Shown here piece after piece: positions 39,144-47,907 of a stretch of 64,000 nt of DNA. How positions within the stretch are numbered: position 1 is the stretch's first letter; every line of letters begins with the position of its first letter. A model generated the notes under the pieces. The model did no database searches. It worked only from the letters and a program-made list of their open reading frames with translations, and was not told the origin of the DNA. The DNA comes from Billgrantia antri (GTDB taxonomy: Bacteria > Pseudomonadota > Gammaproteobacteria > Pseudomonadales > Halomonadaceae): the NCBI RefSeq assembly GCF_019430905.1, contig NZ_JAHYCA010000003.1:124001-188000 (forward strand), in the 5' to 3' direction. The translations under genes and the position numbers were made by a program.

Positions 39144-40421
39144 TCAGTTGAGCAGCGAGGGAACCCAGGTAGAGAGTGCCGGGAATGCCGCGAGCAGCAC
39201 GATCACCGACAAGAACGCCACATAGAACGGCAACGACGCGACGATCGCACGCTCATAGGGTACGTTGGCGATGCGTGCCGCCGTCATCAGCGTCATTCCC
39301 ACCGGTGGCGTCACGTTGGAGATATTGAGCACCACGATCATCAGGATGGCAAAATGCAGCGGATCGAAGCCAAGCTGGATCATCGCCGGCACCAGCACCG
39401 GCGCCACCACGACCAATGCCGGCAGCACGTCCATTACCGTACCGATCAGGATCAGCAGCACGCATACCAGCATCAGTTGGAGGAAGGCCGAGTCGCTCAG
39501 GGTAGTGATCAGCCCCGCTGCATCGCGCGCAATGCCCGAGCGGGTCACGAACCAGCCGAGCACCGCTGAGGTGGCGAGCAGAAAGAACACCACGCCGGAA
39601 AAGCGTACCGTCACCACCAGCGCATGCCAGATCTTCTGCCAGCTCAGGTTGCGGTAGAGCAGCACGCCAATGGCGATGGCATAGACGGCGGCGAAGCCGG
39701 ATGCCTCGGTAATGGTGGTCAGACCGGAGAGAATGCCCCCCAGGATGATCAGCGGCACGATCATTGCCGGCAGCGCTGCCAGGAACGACAGCACCGCTAT
39801 CTTGAAGGGCGTCGGCGTCTGCTTCGGGTAGCCTCGCCGCCAGGCCAGGTAGAAGCTTACCCCGAGCAGTGCCAGCGCCATCAAGATTCCCGGGATGATG
39901 CCTCCGGCGAACAGGTCGATCACCGAGATATCGCGCAGCAGCGTGGCATAGACCACCATCACCACGCTGGGCGGGATGATGGGTCCGATGATCGACGAGC
40001 AGGCAGTGATCGCCGCTGCGTATTCGGCGTCGTAGCCCTGCCGTTTCATCTCGGGAATCATGATCTTGCCGATCGCCACGGTATCGGTGATCGCCGCCCC
40101 GGTCAGGCCAGCGAAGAACACCGATACCGAGACGTTGACGTGTGAGAGCGCACCGCGCACGCGGCCGAACAGGGCATTGTTGAAGGCAATCAGCTTATGG
40201 GTCAGTCCGCCCTGGTTCATCAGTTCGGCAGTGAAAATGAAATAAGGAACGGCGATCAGCAGAAAGCCGGAGACGCCGGAGAACATGCGGTCGGCGATGA
40301 TTCCGAGCATGCGCTCTCCGCCCATGGCAAAACCGCCGGCCAGGCCGGAGAGAGCCATTACCACCGCCACCGGCGCACCGATCAGCAACAATACGATGAA
40401 GGTTACGATGGCAGGCGTCAT
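39144..40421 (-). CDS. TRAP transporter large membrane subunit (DctM family)
   Basis: The 425-residue polytopic protein is the channel subunit of a TRAP carrier. It begins TPAIVTFIVLLLIGAPVAVVM and contains VPYFIFTAELMNQGGLT and ITACSSIIGPIIPPSVVMVVY, the DctM family block. I placed the start at 40421, where the ATG overlaps the small subunit stop by 4 nt; the frame is open upstream inside that gene. About 12-13 helices are visible. Confidence 0.92.
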   Translation of the reverse strand: MTPAIVTFIVLLLIGAPVAVVMALSGLAGGFAMGGERMLGIIADRMFSGVSGFLLIAVPYFIFTAELMNQGGLTHKLIAFNNALFGRVRGALSHVNVSVSVFFAGLTGAAITDTVAIGKIMIPEMKRQGYDAEYAAAITACSSIIGPIIPPSVVMVVYATLLRDISVIDLFAGGIIPGILMALALLGVSFYLAWRRGYPKQTPTPFKIAVLSFLAALPAMIVPLIILGGILSGLTTITEASGFAAVYAIAIGVLLYRNLSWQKIWHALVVTVRFSGVVFFLLATSAVLGWFVTRSGIARDAAGLITTLSDSAFLQLMLVCVLLILIGTVMDVLPALVVVAPVLVPAMIQLGFDPLHFAILMIVVLNISNVTPPVGMTLMTAARIANVPYERAIVASLPFYVAFLSVIVLLAAFPALSTWVPSLLN

Positions 40422-40978
40422 GCGCGCTCCTCCGTGTCGACGGCTGCAGTGTCGACGGTCTCTATCAGCTCGTCGATGGCCGACTCGTCGTCGATGAAGT
40501 GCTCCAGCAGAGCGAAACCCTGCACCAGATGAAGCAGCAGGATCGCGCCGCTGACAGGCACCACGATAGCGGTGAACTTGCCCGGGATCTGGATGCGGTC
40601 CGAGACCATGTAGACCTGGGAAGCGCCTACGAAGTAGTCCCAGCCGTACCACAGCAACAGCGCCCCGAACAGGCCGATCACCACCAGACACAGGGCCGCG
40701 GCCAGCTTGAGCAGCGCTCGTGGAAGGCTACGCACCAGCAGCGTCATGGCCACGTGTTCGCCATAGCGCAGCGAGATGGTCATCGAGAGAAAGCCGATCC
40801 AGGGCAGGAACAGACGCGCCAGCGAGTAGGTCCAGCTCAGCGTGCTGCCAGTGGCCAACTTGTAGAGGAACGCCGTAAACGAAATACCCAGCATGATCAA
40901 CACACAGGCCACGCAGATCACGATCGCCACCTGATTGACCGTGTCGCTCAGGCGGCGCAAGGGCTGGAGGAGTGGCAT
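40418..40978 (-). CDS. TRAP transporter small membrane subunit (DctQ family)
   Basis: The 186-residue protein has four membrane helices (residues about 15-38, 50-68, 92-112, 130-150) and the DctQ-like WTYSLARLFLPWIGFLSMTI segment, with a charged C-terminal tail. It lies between the receptor gene (73 nt upstream) and the large subunit, with a 4-nt overlap with the latter. Confidence 0.88.
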   Translation of the reverse strand: MPLLQPLRRLSDTVNQVAIVICVACVLIMLGISFTAFLYKLATGSTLSWTYSLARLFLPWIGFLSMTISLRYGEHVAMTLLVRSLPRALLKLAAALCLVVIGLFGALLLWYGWDYFVGASQVYMVSDRIQIPGKFTAIVVPVSGAILLLHLVQGFALLEHFIDDESAIDELIETVDTAAVDTEERA

Positions 40979-41051
40979 AGGATAACCTCGAAGATCCCCC
41001 CGGCCGGTCGTACCGACCAGGGAGCGACGTTATGCACGCAGAAACCGTGCG

Positions 41052-42125
41052 TTACTGGCCATAGACCGTCACGTCGGACTCGGCCACCCCTTCTCCCACC
41101 CGGGCAACCTCGCCGAGGAAGGCGTCGACGCGCTCGGCCTCGATACCGAAGTCTCCGACAATCCATTCCTTCCACGCCGGTCGGGCAATCTCGGCCATCC
41201 GTTCTCTCTCCTCGGGCGGCATGATGTAGCACGCCTCGAAGCGCTCGCAGGACTCCTCCCAGCTGGCGGTGGCCAGCGCCCCCGACATTCCGTGGGAAAG
41301 CTCGATGGCCTCACGCGCCGAGGTGAGAATGGCAGCCTGGTGCGCTTCATCGAGTGACTGGAACCACTCTTCACTGATCAACCAGGCGGCGCTGTTGTAG
41401 ACATGGCCAGTGAGCGTGGTGTAATCCGTCACCTCGTCGAAATTGAAGGTCGTGTTGAGTACCGGTGCATTGAACTGGCCATCCGCCAGGCCGGTCTCCA
41501 ACGCGGTGATCAATTCACCCCATGGCAGCGGCGTGGCCGAGGCGCCCAGAGACTTCATGATCGCAACGTGGCCCGGGTTCTCCTCGGTGCGGATGTTGAG
41601 CCCCTCCAGGTCCTCGACCGTCTCGATCAGGCGCTCATTGTTGGTGAAGGCCACGAAACCGCCGCCGTCGTCGAAGGTGCCCAGATAGCGCATGTTGGCT
41701 TCCTCGATGGTGCCGGACATGAAGTCGGCGAACCACTCGCTATCGAAGAAGGCCCAAGCCTGGCGCCAGTTGTCGAACAGGAAAGGGGCGGTCATCAGCT
41801 GGTAGTCGTCGTAGAAGGATGACATCGCCCCGGTGGTGATGATCGTGGACTGCAGGGTACGCCCGCCCTGCACTTCGGATGCCGTCTCCACTTCGGAGCC
41901 GAGCTGGCCGCCACCGAAGATCACGACCTCTACCTCGCCGTCGGTGCGGGTCTCGACCAGATTCTTGAAGTGCACCAGCGCCGGGTAGACCTCGTTGTTG
42001 CCCATATCTTCCGGCAACAGGGTGGCGATGGCCATCTCGTGGGATTGCGCCTGAACGTTGGCACTGGCAACGGCCAGCGGGAGTGTGGCTAGCGCTGCCA
42101 GACGGGTCAGCGGCGTCGGGAACAT
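41052..42125 (-). CDS. TRAP transporter substrate-binding protein (DctP family)
   Basis: The 357-residue periplasmic receptor has a signal peptide ending near ANVQAQ (residue 27). The DctP fold shows in HFKNLVETRTDGEVEVVIFG, GGQLGSEVETASEVQGG, the conserved Arg in GLNIRTEENPGHVAIMKSLG and GASATPLPWGELITALETG. The conserved Arg suggests a carboxylate ligand. It heads the operon that continues with the membrane subunits, two deacetylases, RidA, OCD and aminotransferase. Confidence 0.92.
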   Translation of the reverse strand: MFPTPLTRLAALATLPLAVASANVQAQSHEMAIATLLPEDMGNNEVYPALVHFKNLVETRTDGEVEVVIFGGGQLGSEVETASEVQGGRTLQSTIITTGAMSSFYDDYQLMTAPFLFDNWRQAWAFFDSEWFADFMSGTIEEANMRYLGTFDDGGGFVAFTNNERLIETVEDLEGLNIRTEENPGHVAIMKSLGASATPLPWGELITALETGLADGQFNAPVLNTTFNFDEVTDYTTLTGHVYNSAAWLISEEWFQSLDEAHQAAILTSAREAIELSHGMSGALATASWEESCERFEACYIMPPEERERMAEIARPAWKEWIVGDFGIEAERVDAFLGEVARVGEGVAESDVTVYGQ

Positions 42126-42225
42126 GATCCACCTCGTTATGATTGTGCTTTGTGGGATTCCCTTTCAGCCTAGCGGCTGGCCTGCCACTGCGTTTGCCCG
42201 TGACTCCGGTCTTCTTGCCCCGGGC

Positions 42226-43005
42226 TCAGCGATCGCGGCGCTCGATGGAAGGCGAAATGTCGAAATGACGCCGGTAAGCGCGGCTGAAGCTGCCCTGATC
42301 ACGAAAGCCGACCAACGCAGCGATATGCCCTAGGCTCAGGCCACTATGCTGTACCAGGGCTCGCGCATGATCCAAGCGGCGCTGCTGGACATAGGCCACG
42401 GGCGTGACGCCCGTCATGTCGCGAAACAGCGCGTGGAAATGCCCCGGACTCAGTGCGCACAGCGCCGCCAGCTGGTCGACGCGGATCTCATCGGCCAAAT
42501 GCCGATCGATCCACTCATCGAGACGCTGGAGATCGATGCGCTCGCCAGATCGATGGCCGGCCAAGGATGCGGAGGTATTGCTGGGCAGCTCGTCCTCAAG
42601 CTGAAGATAGAGCGCGCGCAGCAGCAAGGCGGCGATCTCGCTATGCAGCGCCGGAAACTGCTCGAGCTGTGCCATCAGCGTGACGGCAAGGTGATTGAGG
42701 CGAGGCGACACGGGAAAGAAGCGCGGGCGCTCGAACAAGCGCTGCAGGCTGTCGCCGTCGCGCCTGTCGCCCAGAGCGTCAAGCGATACGTCCAGCACCA
42801 GCGTCCGGTTGCGCCCGTCGCCCTTGTATTCGTGATGGCAGGCACAAGGAATCAGGCAGCCGCGGCCCCCGGTGACGCGATCGCCAACGCCCTCGATCGC
42901 AAGTTCAGTGACCCCGCAGGTCGCCAGGATCAACTGGTGATGCGAATGGGCATGTGCGACATGCTCCTGGCCCAGATTGGAGGTGCGTAGGTCGAGTAGA
43001 GACAT
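42226..43005 (-). CDS. AraC-family transcriptional regulator
   Basis: The 259-residue protein has a cupin-like N-terminal sensor (HAHSHHQLILATCGVTELAI, LIPCACHHEY) and a C-terminal AraC domain with two helix-turn-helix motifs (IRVDQLAALCALSPGHFHALFRDMTG and LSLGHIAALVGFRDQGSFSRAYRR). It lies 100 nt upstream of the TRAP receptor gene on the same strand and is the obvious candidate regulator of that operon. Confidence 0.88.
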   Translation of the reverse strand: MSLLDLRTSNLGQEHVAHAHSHHQLILATCGVTELAIEGVGDRVTGGRGCLIPCACHHEYKGDGRNRTLVLDVSLDALGDRRDGDSLQRLFERPRFFPVSPRLNHLAVTLMAQLEQFPALHSEIAALLLRALYLQLEDELPSNTSASLAGHRSGERIDLQRLDEWIDRHLADEIRVDQLAALCALSPGHFHALFRDMTGVTPVAYVQQRRLDHARALVQHSGLSLGHIAALVGFRDQGSFSRAYRRHFDISPSIERRDR

Positions 43006-43086
43006 GACGGTTTCTTGATGCCCGCTCGGTCAGGGAAGCTCCTACACTACCCTGCCGAGCGGCATCATGAAACCGGCAGGTACCTG

Positions 43087-43371
43087 TCAGCAGCGACCCT
43101 GCATACCCAACCCGGGCGGGCAGAAGCCGCCACGATGACGGTGTCGATCCCGATAATGGCGATCTTCATAATAGCGATGGTCATCACGGTAGTGGCGCTT
43201 CACGTAGCGCTCGCGGTGATGATAATGCCTGTCCTCGTGATAGTGCCGATGCCCGCCATCGACTACGATCAGCGGTTCGGGGTTGATGCGCGCCGGCGAG
43301 TAGCTGCAGCCGGCCAGGGCCAGCATGAGAGGCACGCAGGCAAGAGTAAGCAGACGCAGGGACGTTCTCAT
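43087..43371 (-). CDS. Small His/Tyr/Arg-rich lipoprotein (paralogue A)
   Basis: The 94-residue product has a lipoprotein signal (LLTLACVPLMLALAGC, Cys at residue 22), then SYSPARINPEPLIVVDGG, a low-complexity His/Tyr/Arg/Asp stretch (residues about 40-80) and a C-terminal GFCPPGLGMQGRC. The His-rich part could bind metal ions. I do not recognise a named family. A second gene 86 nt upstream encodes a shorter version with the same flanks, so they are tandem duplicates. Confidence 0.75.
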   Translation of the reverse strand: MRTSLRLLTLACVPLMLALAGCSYSPARINPEPLIVVDGGHRHYHEDRHYHHRERYVKRHYRDDHRYYEDRHYRDRHRHRGGFCPPGLGMQGRC

Positions 43372-43456
43372 GGCATATACCTCGCGAGGCAGAGCGGAAG
43401 ACGCCCCCTTCGGTTCCCGTATGGAGTCATTATGGACCTGGCTCGCCCATCACGCT

Positions 43457-43636
43457 TCAGCAGCGGCCTTTCTTGGCCTGCCCCGGGGGACAGAAGCCTC
43501 GCCCATGATGCCCGCCACGTTCATCGTCGATGACGATCAGCGGTTCGGACTTGATGCGTGCCGGCTGGTAGCTACAGCCCGCCACCAGCATAGCGGCGAG
43601 GGCGAGAAGAATGGGAAACAACAGGCGCCGTGACAT
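43457..43636 (-). CDS. Small lipoprotein (paralogue B)
   Basis: The 59-residue product has a lipoprotein signal (LLALAAMLVAGC), then SYQPARIKSEPLIVIDDERG and the C-terminal GFCPPGQAKKGRC. Start at 43636 is supported by GGAG 7 nt upstream; upstream codons in the same frame lack a ribosome site. It shares CSYxPARI, EPLIV and GFCPPG...GRC with the neighbour at 43087 but lacks nearly all of the His-rich stretch, keeping only a short HH. Confidence 0.72.
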   Translation of the reverse strand: MSRRLLFPILLALAAMLVAGCSYQPARIKSEPLIVIDDERGGHHGRGFCPPGQAKKGRC

Positions 43637-43802
43637 GGCGGATCTCCAAAAAATTTCCGAACACTGTTCATGATAGCGAATCACACTGCCTTTACACATG
43701 TGGCATGGCGGCAACAGGACAGTCGCCAATTAGCGACATTGCCTGTATGTCGATAAAGCGCGATAGTGCAAAGTTCATTAGCCTGCAAACAGGAATCTTG
43801 CC

Positions 43803-45011
43803 ATGGACGCCCTTCGCCGCCATTCCCTGCTGCTGATCCTGCTCGGCAGTCTGGTCATTTCCCTGGCCATGGGGCTGCGTCATGGCTTTGGCCTGTTTCT
43901 CGAACCCATGAGCAGTGAGCTGGGCTGGGGACGCGAAGTGTTCGCCTTTGCCCTGGCGCTGCAGAACCTGGTCTGGGGCTTCGCCCAGCCCTTCACCGGC
44001 GCCCTGGCCGATCGCTTCGGCGCGGCCCGGGTGGTTGCGGTCGGCGGCATCCTCTATGCACTCGGCCTGCTGTTCATGGGGCTTTCCGAATCGGCCCTGG
44101 GCATGTCGCTCTCCGCCGGGCTACTGATCGGCCTGGGGCTCTCGGGGACCACTTTCTCGGTGATCCTCGGCGCCGTGGGCCGTGCCGTGGCCCCGGAGAA
44201 GCGCAGCATGGCCATGGGCATCGTCAGCGCGGCAGGCTCGTTCGGCCAGTTCGCCATGCTGCCGGGCACCCTGGGCCTGCTCGGCTGGCTGGGCTGGTCG
44301 GTCGCGCTGCTGGCGATGGGGGCCCTGGCGGCCATGATGGTGCCGCTCGGCGCCATGCTGAAGGATCGCCCTTCGGCCCGACAGGCAACTGACCTCTCGC
44401 TGCACGCAGCCTTGGACGAGGCCGCCGGACACCGCGGCTTCTGGCTGCTGTGCCTGGGCTTCTTCGTCTGTGGCTTCCAGGTGGTGTTCATCGGCGTGCA
44501 CCTGCCCGGCTACCTCTTCGACAACGGCCTGGCCGTGCAGGTGGGCAGCACCACCCTGGCCCTGGTGGGCCTGTTCAACATCTTCGGCACCTACACCGCC
44601 GGCTGGCTGGGGGGCATCTATTCCAAGCCCCGCCTGCTCAGTTGGCTCTACCTGACCCGCGGCGCGGTGATTGCGGCCTTCGTGTTCCTGCCGCTGAGCC
44701 CGGCCAGCGCCTATCTGTTCGGCATCGCCATCGGCCTGCTGTGGCTCTCCACGGTGCCGCTGACGAATGGCATCGTGGCTTCGGTGTTCGGCGTGCGCCA
44801 CCTCTCCATGCTCGGCGGCATCGTCTTCCTGTTCCACCAGGTCGGCTCATTCACCGGCGTGTGGCTGGGCGGCAAGCTCTACGACCTGCATGGCGATTAC
44901 GACGTCGTCTGGAAGCTGGCCATCCTGCTCTCCGTGGCAGCAGCCCTGCTGCACTGGTTCATCAGCGAGGCACCCATCAAGCGCGCCGCCATTCAGGAGG
45001 CCCAGGCATGA
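43803..45011 (+). CDS. Major facilitator superfamily transporter
   Basis: The 402-residue protein has 12 predicted helices in two halves and the loop 2-3 motif GALADRFGAARVVAVGG. It resembles oxalate/formate or monocarboxylate-type MFS carriers (SLAMGLRHGFGLFLEPMSSE, then WGREVFAFALALQNLVWGFA). Substrate is unknown. The stop overlaps the ATG of a 41-residue membrane protein by ATGA. Confidence 0.88.
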   Translation: MDALRRHSLLLILLGSLVISLAMGLRHGFGLFLEPMSSELGWGREVFAFALALQNLVWGFAQPFTGALADRFGAARVVAVGGILYALGLLFMGLSESALGMSLSAGLLIGLGLSGTTFSVILGAVGRAVAPEKRSMAMGIVSAAGSFGQFAMLPGTLGLLGWLGWSVALLAMGALAAMMVPLGAMLKDRPSARQATDLSLHAALDEAAGHRGFWLLCLGFFVCGFQVVFIGVHLPGYLFDNGLAVQVGSTTLALVGLFNIFGTYTAGWLGGIYSKPRLLSWLYLTRGAVIAAFVFLPLSPASAYLFGIAIGLLWLSTVPLTNGIVASVFGVRHLSMLGGIVFLFHQVGSFTGVWLGGKLYDLHGDYDVVWKLAILLSVAAALLHWFISEAPIKRAAIQEAQA

Positions 45012-45133
45012 GCCGAATCCAACTAGTGAAAGCTGCCGCCCTGCTGGCCCTCGGTATCGCTCTGGCCCTGGTATGGTGGGGCTGGCAGAACGCCGATGCC
45101 TCGCTGCTGCTGCTCGGCACGCGGCTGTGCTGA
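45008..45133 (+). CDS. Small single-helix membrane protein overlapping the MFS gene
   Basis: The 41-codon frame begins MSRIQLVKAAALLALGIALA, then LVWWGWQNADASLLLLGTRLC. It has one hydrophobic helix (about residues 8-26) and a short tail. It overlaps the MFS stop by ATGA, and AGGAGG lies 10 nt upstream, so translation is credible. No family recognised; it could modulate the transporter, but this is inference. Confidence 0.55.
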   Translation: MSRIQLVKAAALLALGIALALVWWGWQNADASLLLLGTRLC

Positions 45134-45145
45134 GCAGCAACAGCA

Positions 45146-46093
45146 TCATTCCTCCTCTTCATCCATCGCCACGGCCAGGGCGGTCTGGCTGGTAAAGTCG
45201 ATCTCGTTGATGTGCTCGGCCAGGAAGTCGAGCAGCGCGCGCACGGCGGGGAGCACGCCGCGCCGCGACGGAAAGACGGCGTGCAGGATCCCTCCCCTCG
45301 GCTCCCAGCCGGGTATCGCATCGACGAGACGCCCCGCCTTCAGGTCTTGTCCTGCCACCAGCAGCGCCAGCTTGACCACCCCCAGCCCTGCCAACGCGGC
45401 CTGATGCAGCGTCTCGGCGTTGTCGGTGACCAGCCGGGGATGGTGCCGAATCTGCGCCGTCGCTCCCTCGGGGCCGTCCAGCACCCAGTCGTGCTGCCGG
45501 CTCACCTGATCGAAGTCGAGGCTCGGCAGCCCGGCCAGATCGCCCGGCGCCTGCGGTATCGGCCACGCCTCGAACAGGGCGGGCGCGGCCACCAGCCGCT
45601 GTGGGCTGCGCGACAATACCTTCATCGAGAGATCGCTGTCCTCGAGCGGCGGAAAGCGCACGCGGATGGCCATATCGAAGCCTTCCCTGATCACGTCGAC
45701 CCGGCGGCTGGTGGCCTCCACCTGCACCTCCACGTCGGGACACTGGGCCATGAAGCGCACCAGCAGCGGTGTGATCAGGTAGTGCAGCAGGCTCGGCGGG
45801 CAGCTCAGCCGCACCGTGCCCCGCGGTAGCGCCAGGTTGCGCTGGATCAGCTCCTCGGCGGCCTCTGCCTCCACCATCATCGCCGCGCAGTGGCGATAGT
45901 AAGCCTGGCCCAGTTCGGTGACCGAGAGATGGCGCGTCGAGCGCTGAATCAGCCGGGCACCGAGGCGCTCCTCCAACTGGGCAATGCGCCGGCTCAGCTT
46001 CGACTTGGGAATGCCGAGGGCGCGCCCGGCCGGGGCGAAACCGCCATGGTCCACCACCTGAACGAAGTAGTAGAGATCGTTGAGATCCTGCAT
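45146..46093 (-). CDS. LysR-family transcriptional regulator
   Basis: The 315-residue protein begins QDLNDLYYFVQVVDHGGFAP with the helix-turn-helix ALGIPKSKLSRRIAQLEERL and a standard effector domain. The start at 46093 fits the family; the frame runs open 42 codons further into the spacer without a ribosome site. It is divergent from a pirin gene with 124 nt between, so it probably controls the pirin/YcaC group, an arrangement seen in pseudomonads. Confidence 0.88.
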   Translation of the reverse strand: MQDLNDLYYFVQVVDHGGFAPAGRALGIPKSKLSRRIAQLEERLGARLIQRSTRHLSVTELGQAYYRHCAAMMVEAEAAEELIQRNLALPRGTVRLSCPPSLLHYLITPLLVRFMAQCPDVEVQVEATSRRVDVIREGFDMAIRVRFPPLEDSDLSMKVLSRSPQRLVAAPALFEAWPIPQAPGDLAGLPSLDFDQVSRQHDWVLDGPEGATAQIRHHPRLVTDNAETLHQAALAGLGVVKLALLVAGQDLKAGRLVDAIPGWEPRGGILHAVFPSRRGVLPAVRALLDFLAEHINEIDFTSQTALAVAMDEEEE

Positions 46094-46217
46094 GCCCTTG
46101 TCCTTATCGTTCTGTTTTTGGAACGCAGAGTGTGAATTATACCCTCTACTGCCTCTTCCGTTCTCCTCATAAGCTTCCTGTATCGGGCTATAGCCCAATC
46201 CATGCAGGAGCCAAACC

Positions 46218-47087
46218 ATGAAGAAGATTCACGGCATCTATGGCGCCCCTCGCGGGCACTGGGTCGGCGACGGCTTTCCCGTACGTTCGCTGTTCAGCTA
46301 CGACCGCCTCGGTGCCGACCACCTGAGCCCCTTTCTGCTGCTCGACCACGCCGGCCCGCATGACTTCCCGCCGGCTAGCCGGCCGCGCGGCGTCGGCGCT
46401 CACCCACACCGCGGCTTCGAGACCGTGACGCTGGTGTACAAGGGCGAACTGGAGCATCGCGATTCCACTGGCAGCGGTGGTCGTATCGGCGAAGGTGACG
46501 TGCAGTGGATGACCGCCGGTGCCGGCATCGTTCACGAGGAGTTCCACTCCAGCGACTTCACCGCGCAGGGCGGCACCCTGGAAATGGTGCAGCTATGGGT
46601 CAACCTGCCGGCCGAGCACAAGTCGGCACCGGCGGCCTATCAGACGCTGCTCGACGCCGACATTCCCCGCGTGGCACTGCCTGACCGCGCCGGCGAACTG
46701 CGGGTGATCGCCGGCAGGTATGGCGGCCATGAAGGACCGGCCCATACCTTCACCCCCATCGAAGTCTGGGACTTGCGCCTGGAGCCGGGCGGCGAAACGA
46801 CTCTGAGAGTTCCCGAGGGACACACCACCCTACTGGTAATCCTCGAGGGCACCGTACAGGTCAATGGCGATGCCGTGGTGCGTGACGCCGGCCTGGTGTG
46901 CTTCGAGCGTCAGGGCGATGAGATACGGCTTGAAGCCAACAACGACGCCAAGCTGCTGCTGCTCGCCGGTGCCCCCTTGGGCGAGCCGGTGGTGGGGTAC
47001 GGCCCCTTCGTGATGAACAGCGAAACCGAGATTCAACAGGCATTCACCGACTTCCAGGCCGGCAAGTTCGGTCGTCTGGAGGGTTAG
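46218..47087 (+). CDS. Pirin family protein (copy 1)
   Basis: The 289-residue bicupin protein has the pirin N-terminal cupin: SPFLLLDHAGPHDFP, VGAHPHRGFETVTLVYKGEL, HRDSTGSGG and GDVQWMTAGAGIVHEEFHS. His residues of HPHRGFET and the Glu of HEEF are the metal ligands. Pirins act as quercetin dioxygenases or redox-dependent regulators. A second pirin lies 820 nt downstream. Confidence 0.9.
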   Translation: MKKIHGIYGAPRGHWVGDGFPVRSLFSYDRLGADHLSPFLLLDHAGPHDFPPASRPRGVGAHPHRGFETVTLVYKGELEHRDSTGSGGRIGEGDVQWMTAGAGIVHEEFHSSDFTAQGGTLEMVQLWVNLPAEHKSAPAAYQTLLDADIPRVALPDRAGELRVIAGRYGGHEGPAHTFTPIEVWDLRLEPGGETTLRVPEGHTTLLVILEGTVQVNGDAVVRDAGLVCFERQGDEIRLEANNDAKLLLLAGAPLGEPVVGYGPFVMNSETEIQQAFTDFQAGKFGRLEG

Positions 47088-47107
47088 CGGCTCCGCCGCG
47101 CCCAACC

Positions 47108-47131
47108 GCGCCCGGCCCCCTGACCGGGCGC
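47108..47131 (+). terminator. Hairpin between pirin and ycaC
   Basis: An 8-bp stem (GCGCCCGG / CCGGGCGC) with 8-nt loop lies 20 nt after the pirin stop. No T-run follows, so it may be a processing or partial termination site. Confidence 0.35.
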
Positions 47132-47157
47132 TTCACTCAACCTTGGAGGAAAGACCC

Positions 47158-47778
47158 ATGTCCTTTACCTATAACCGACTCAACAAGGACGATGTAGCCC
47201 TGCTGATGGTCGATCATCAGTCCGGCCTGCTCTCGCTGGTGCGCGACTTCAGCCCCGACGACTTCAAGAACAACGTGCTGGCCCTGGCCGATATCGCCAA
47301 GTTCTTCGAGATCCCCACCGTCCTAACCACCAGCTTCGAGGACGGCCCCAACGGGCCCATGGTGCCGGAACTGAAGGCGATGTTCCCCGACGCGCCCTAC
47401 TTCGCCCGCCCCGGACAGATCAACGCCTGGGACAACGAGGAGTTCGTGGCAGCGGTCAAGGCCACCGGCAAGAAGCAGCTGGTGATCGCCGGCGTGGTCA
47501 CCGAGGTGTGTGTGGCCTTCCCGGTGCTCTCGGCCCTGGAGGAAGGCTACGAAGTGTTCGTGGTCACCGACGCTTCCGGCACCTTCAACCAGACCACCCG
47601 GGACGCTGCCTGGGATCGCATGTCACAGGCCGGAGCCCAACTGATGACCTGGTTCGGTGTCGGCTGCGAACTGCACCGCGACTGGCGCAACGACATCGAG
47701 GGCTTCGGCGGTCTGTTGGCCGGCCACCTGCCCGCCTACGCCAACCTGTTGCAGAGTTACACCGCCCAGAAGAACTGA
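47158..47778 (+). CDS. ycaC: YcaC-type isochorismatase-like hydrolase
   Basis: The 206-residue protein is close to E. coli YcaC: DDVALLMVDHQSGLLSLVRD, TTSFEDGPNGPMVPELK, INAWDNEEFVAAVKATGKK and the catalytic Cys in AGVVTEVCVAF, then SQAGAQLMTWFGVGCELHRD. YcaC forms an octamer and its physiological substrate is unknown. The start at 47158 has GGAGGAAAG upstream. It lies between two pirin genes. Confidence 0.92.
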   Translation: MSFTYNRLNKDDVALLMVDHQSGLLSLVRDFSPDDFKNNVLALADIAKFFEIPTVLTTSFEDGPNGPMVPELKAMFPDAPYFARPGQINAWDNEEFVAAVKATGKKQLVIAGVVTEVCVAFPVLSALEEGYEVFVVTDASGTFNQTTRDAAWDRMSQAGAQLMTWFGVGCELHRDWRNDIEGFGGLLAGHLPAYANLLQSYTAQKN

Positions 47779-47907
47779 ACGGTGTCGGGCCCAGCCATGG
47801 CCGGGCCCCTCCTGTTCCCCTTGCTCATCTCGACAGGCAGGGCAACCAGTGAGTACCTATGCTGAAACAGGCCTGACCGCCCTGCCTACGTCGATCTTCC
47901 TGGGAAA

